Of a stretch of DNA of 7,581 bases, positions 6,429 to 7,581 are shown in pieces. Both the position numbers and the translations under genes were made by a program. Numbering within the stretch: the first letter of the stretch is position 1; the number at the start of each line of letters is the position of its first letter. The notes under the pieces were generated by a model. The model ran no database searches. It was given only the letters and a program-made list of their open reading frames with translations, and was not told the DNA's origin. The stretch is from positions 1 to 7,581 of the forward strand of contig JAYUMU010000123.1 in NCBI GenBank assembly GCA_043762325.1, given 5' to 3'. The DNA is from JANXSS01 sp025356535 (GTDB lineage: Bacteria; Pseudomonadota; Gammaproteobacteria; Burkholderiales; Burkholderiaceae_D).

Positions 6429-7526
6429 ATGCCCCGATCACTTTCGCCCTTACGATCCCCCGGCTCCGCCTCTTCCTCGTCCGGGTCATCCGTCACCGAT
6501 GCCAGCAACACGTCGTCGTCCAAACGGTCGTTGCCGGCAGCAGCATCGAATCCGATTGAACAAGGTCTGACCAAACGCCCGAAACTGGCTACCAACCCAG
6601 GCATGCCGGACATCGCGCGACACCGCTCGGCAGCAACCCTGCCGGCAGCACGGGCAGCCTCTCCGATCAAGCCGGAACCCGTGGCTGCATGTACCCGGGC
6701 CGAGCACCATGAACGGCTGCGCAAGCTGACCCGGGACGACCTGCAGGCCGCTGCGCTAGCCCTGCGGGCATCGAGCAGAGCGAACAAGAATTGCGTGACG
6801 CTGGCAAACGGCATGCTGGAGTTCCTGAAGACTGGCATCACACCCGAACCAGCCGACCCGCGCAACAATGACGGGAATGACTTTTGGGCGGAGGTAATGC
6901 GAGGACCACAACAACCATTGATCAAGCAGGAGCCCGGCGGTGATGGCGACAACGAACGACCGCGCCACATCATGACCAGCACGGTCGTCCATCATGCCGA
7001 CCGGCTGTCCGGATTCATACCGGCCGACCCGATCCGCTTGGTTTTCGTGGACGCCGATGCGGTTGCAACGGCGGATCAGGTCGTCTTCGACGTGGACAGG
7101 TACAGCCAGCCATTCCTGCAGTTCGACAAGGTACCTGCCATCTTGCAGGAACTGGCAAGGCGCTGTGCGCGGGCAGATCAGGACCAGGGACCGCCTGCCA
7201 TTTACGGATTGATCAACCTGGGCTCTGTCGTTGCAAATCGGCCGGGACACCAGCTGGCGTATTTTGCCCGGCCCGACGAAGTGATGTTCATTGACTGCCA
7301 ATCGATCAGGAGCGGCAAGGGACAAGCCGTCCAGCCAACACTCGACGCACTATTTAACTTTGGGCAGAGGGGCGCGCCGGCTGAATTTCAAAGCAGGATC
7401 TTTGTGGTTCCCTCCTATCCCTTCGTTGCGGCGCAGACGCTACACGAGGTGTTGAATGGCAGCCCGCCGCGCAGGGATGCACCCGGTGTTGACGATTGCC
7501 TAGAACTGATCCACTTAAAGCAATAA
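6429..7526 (+). CDS. Papain-fold domain protein, paralogue 3, truncated by an IS end
   Basis: The open frame codes for 365 residues. Residues 1-353 match paralogues 1 and 2. The last 12 (VDDCLELIHLKQ) are read from the adjoining mobile element and end at its TAA. The break falls just after the catalytic domain, at the start of the Pro-rich linker, so the linker and all TALE-like repeats are missing. The Ser/Pro-rich N-terminus (MPRSLSPLRSP), a basic KRPK patch, IKPE and IKQE motifs, C122, H274 and D289 are all retained. Much of the N-terminal half is almost identical to gene 2, while the stretch around the Asp (about 7295-7400) is closer to gene 1. It could make a free catalytic domain lacking its repeat arm, or be a silent relic. 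No frameshifts or internal stops occur before the junction. Confidence 0.7.
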   Translation: MPRSLSPLRSPGSASSSSGSSVTDASNTSSSKRSLPAAASNPIEQGLTKRPKLATNPGMPDIARHRSAATLPAARAASPIKPEPVAACTRAEHHERLRKLTRDDLQAAALALRASSRANKNCVTLANGMLEFLKTGITPEPADPRNNDGNDFWAEVMRGPQQPLIKQEPGGDGDNERPRHIMTSTVVHHADRLSGFIPADPIRLVFVDADAVATADQVVFDVDRYSQPFLQFDKVPAILQELARRCARADQDQGPPAIYGLINLGSVVANRPGHQLAYFARPDEVMFIDCQSIRSGKGQAVQPTLDALFNFGQRGAPAEFQSRIFVVPSYPFVAAQTLHEVLNGSPPRRDAPGVDDCLELIHLKQ

Positions 7527-7581
7527 ATTTCATCTAAATTTGACCCACGTGATTGAATCACCTGCTTAATGTTTGAGCAGG
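7487..7581. mobile_element. End of a probable IS21-family insertion sequence
   Basis: Similarity to the paralogues stops after GATGCACCCGG (7486), and the new sequence starts TGTTGACGATTGCC. The leading TG, and the paired internal motifs CTGATCCACTT (7507-7517) and TTGACCCACGT (7540-7550), resemble the repeated transposase-binding motifs in IS21-family ends. Two small palindromes follow: GTGATT/AATCAC (7549-7561) and CCTGCT/AGCAGG (7561-7581). The transposase genes (istA/istB in that family) would lie beyond the window. The family call is from memory of terminal motifs and is tentative. The junction itself is clear from the paralogue comparison. Confidence 0.55.

Larger units (their letters stand above)
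92..7486 (+). repeat. Tandem array of three paralogous effector-like genes
   Basis: Three same-strand copies of one gene lie head to tail. Copy 1 (about 92-2745) is nearly complete but lacks its original start. Copy 2 (3218-6118) is complete. Copy 3 (6429-7486) holds only the first half. Cys, His and Asp of the putative active site align without gaps between copies 2 and 3 (residues 122, 274, 289) and with a constant offset of 18 in copy 1 (104, 256, 271). Sequence after the stop codons of copies 1 and 2 is also homologous (2743-2884 with 6116-6263), as is the 48 bp before the ATG of copies 2 and 3. The duplicated unit is therefore gene plus flanks. Local similarity varies strongly along the genes, as expected if copies have exchanged segments. 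Confidence 0.9.

Overview
The window is a moderately GC-rich accessory segment, most likely from a Burkholderiaceae-type betaproteobacterium. An endofungal Mycetohabitans (formerly Burkholderia rhizoxinica) is my leading guess, because the repeats resemble the Bat/Btl TALE-like proteins of that lineage. The assignment is inferred from memory of repeat consensus sequences and is not proven. No RNA genes, CRISPR arrays or housekeeping genes are visible.

Layout: the window holds a tandem family of three same-strand paralogous genes. Gene 1 (85-2745) has lost its original 5' end. Gene 2 (3218-6118) looks intact. Gene 3 (6429-7526) is cut off after its first domain by what looks like the end of an IS21-family insertion sequence beginning at 7487. 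A different foreign sequence (1 to about 90) abuts gene 1. The spacers after genes 1 and 2 are homologous to each other, so the gene plus its spacer was the duplicated unit. The first spacer also carries about 200 bp of extra sequence, including a frameshifted scrap of an NlpC/P60 cell-wall hydrolase gene.

Each full protein has four parts in the same order: (i) a Ser/Pro-rich, probably disordered N-terminus with basic patches and two conserved SUMO-consensus-like motifs; (ii) a papain-fold cysteine protease or deamidase-like domain with a Cys / His / Asp arrangement (C122, H274, D289 in gene 2); (iii) a Pro/Ala-rich linker; and (iv) 12 (gene 1) or 14 (gene 2) divergent 32-38-residue repeats. 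These are preceded by a Trp-initiated degenerate repeat and closed by a half-repeat, as in TAL effectors and Bat proteins. The repeats lack the Gly-Gly of the TALE base-reading loop, and the loop length varies.

Interpretation (inference): these look like secreted host-directed effectors in which a TALE-like superhelix serves as a targeting or substrate-recognition arm for a papain-fold enzyme. I know of no described family with this fusion. The family is evolving by tandem duplication, mosaic recombination, in-frame gain or loss of repeats, and IS-mediated truncation.
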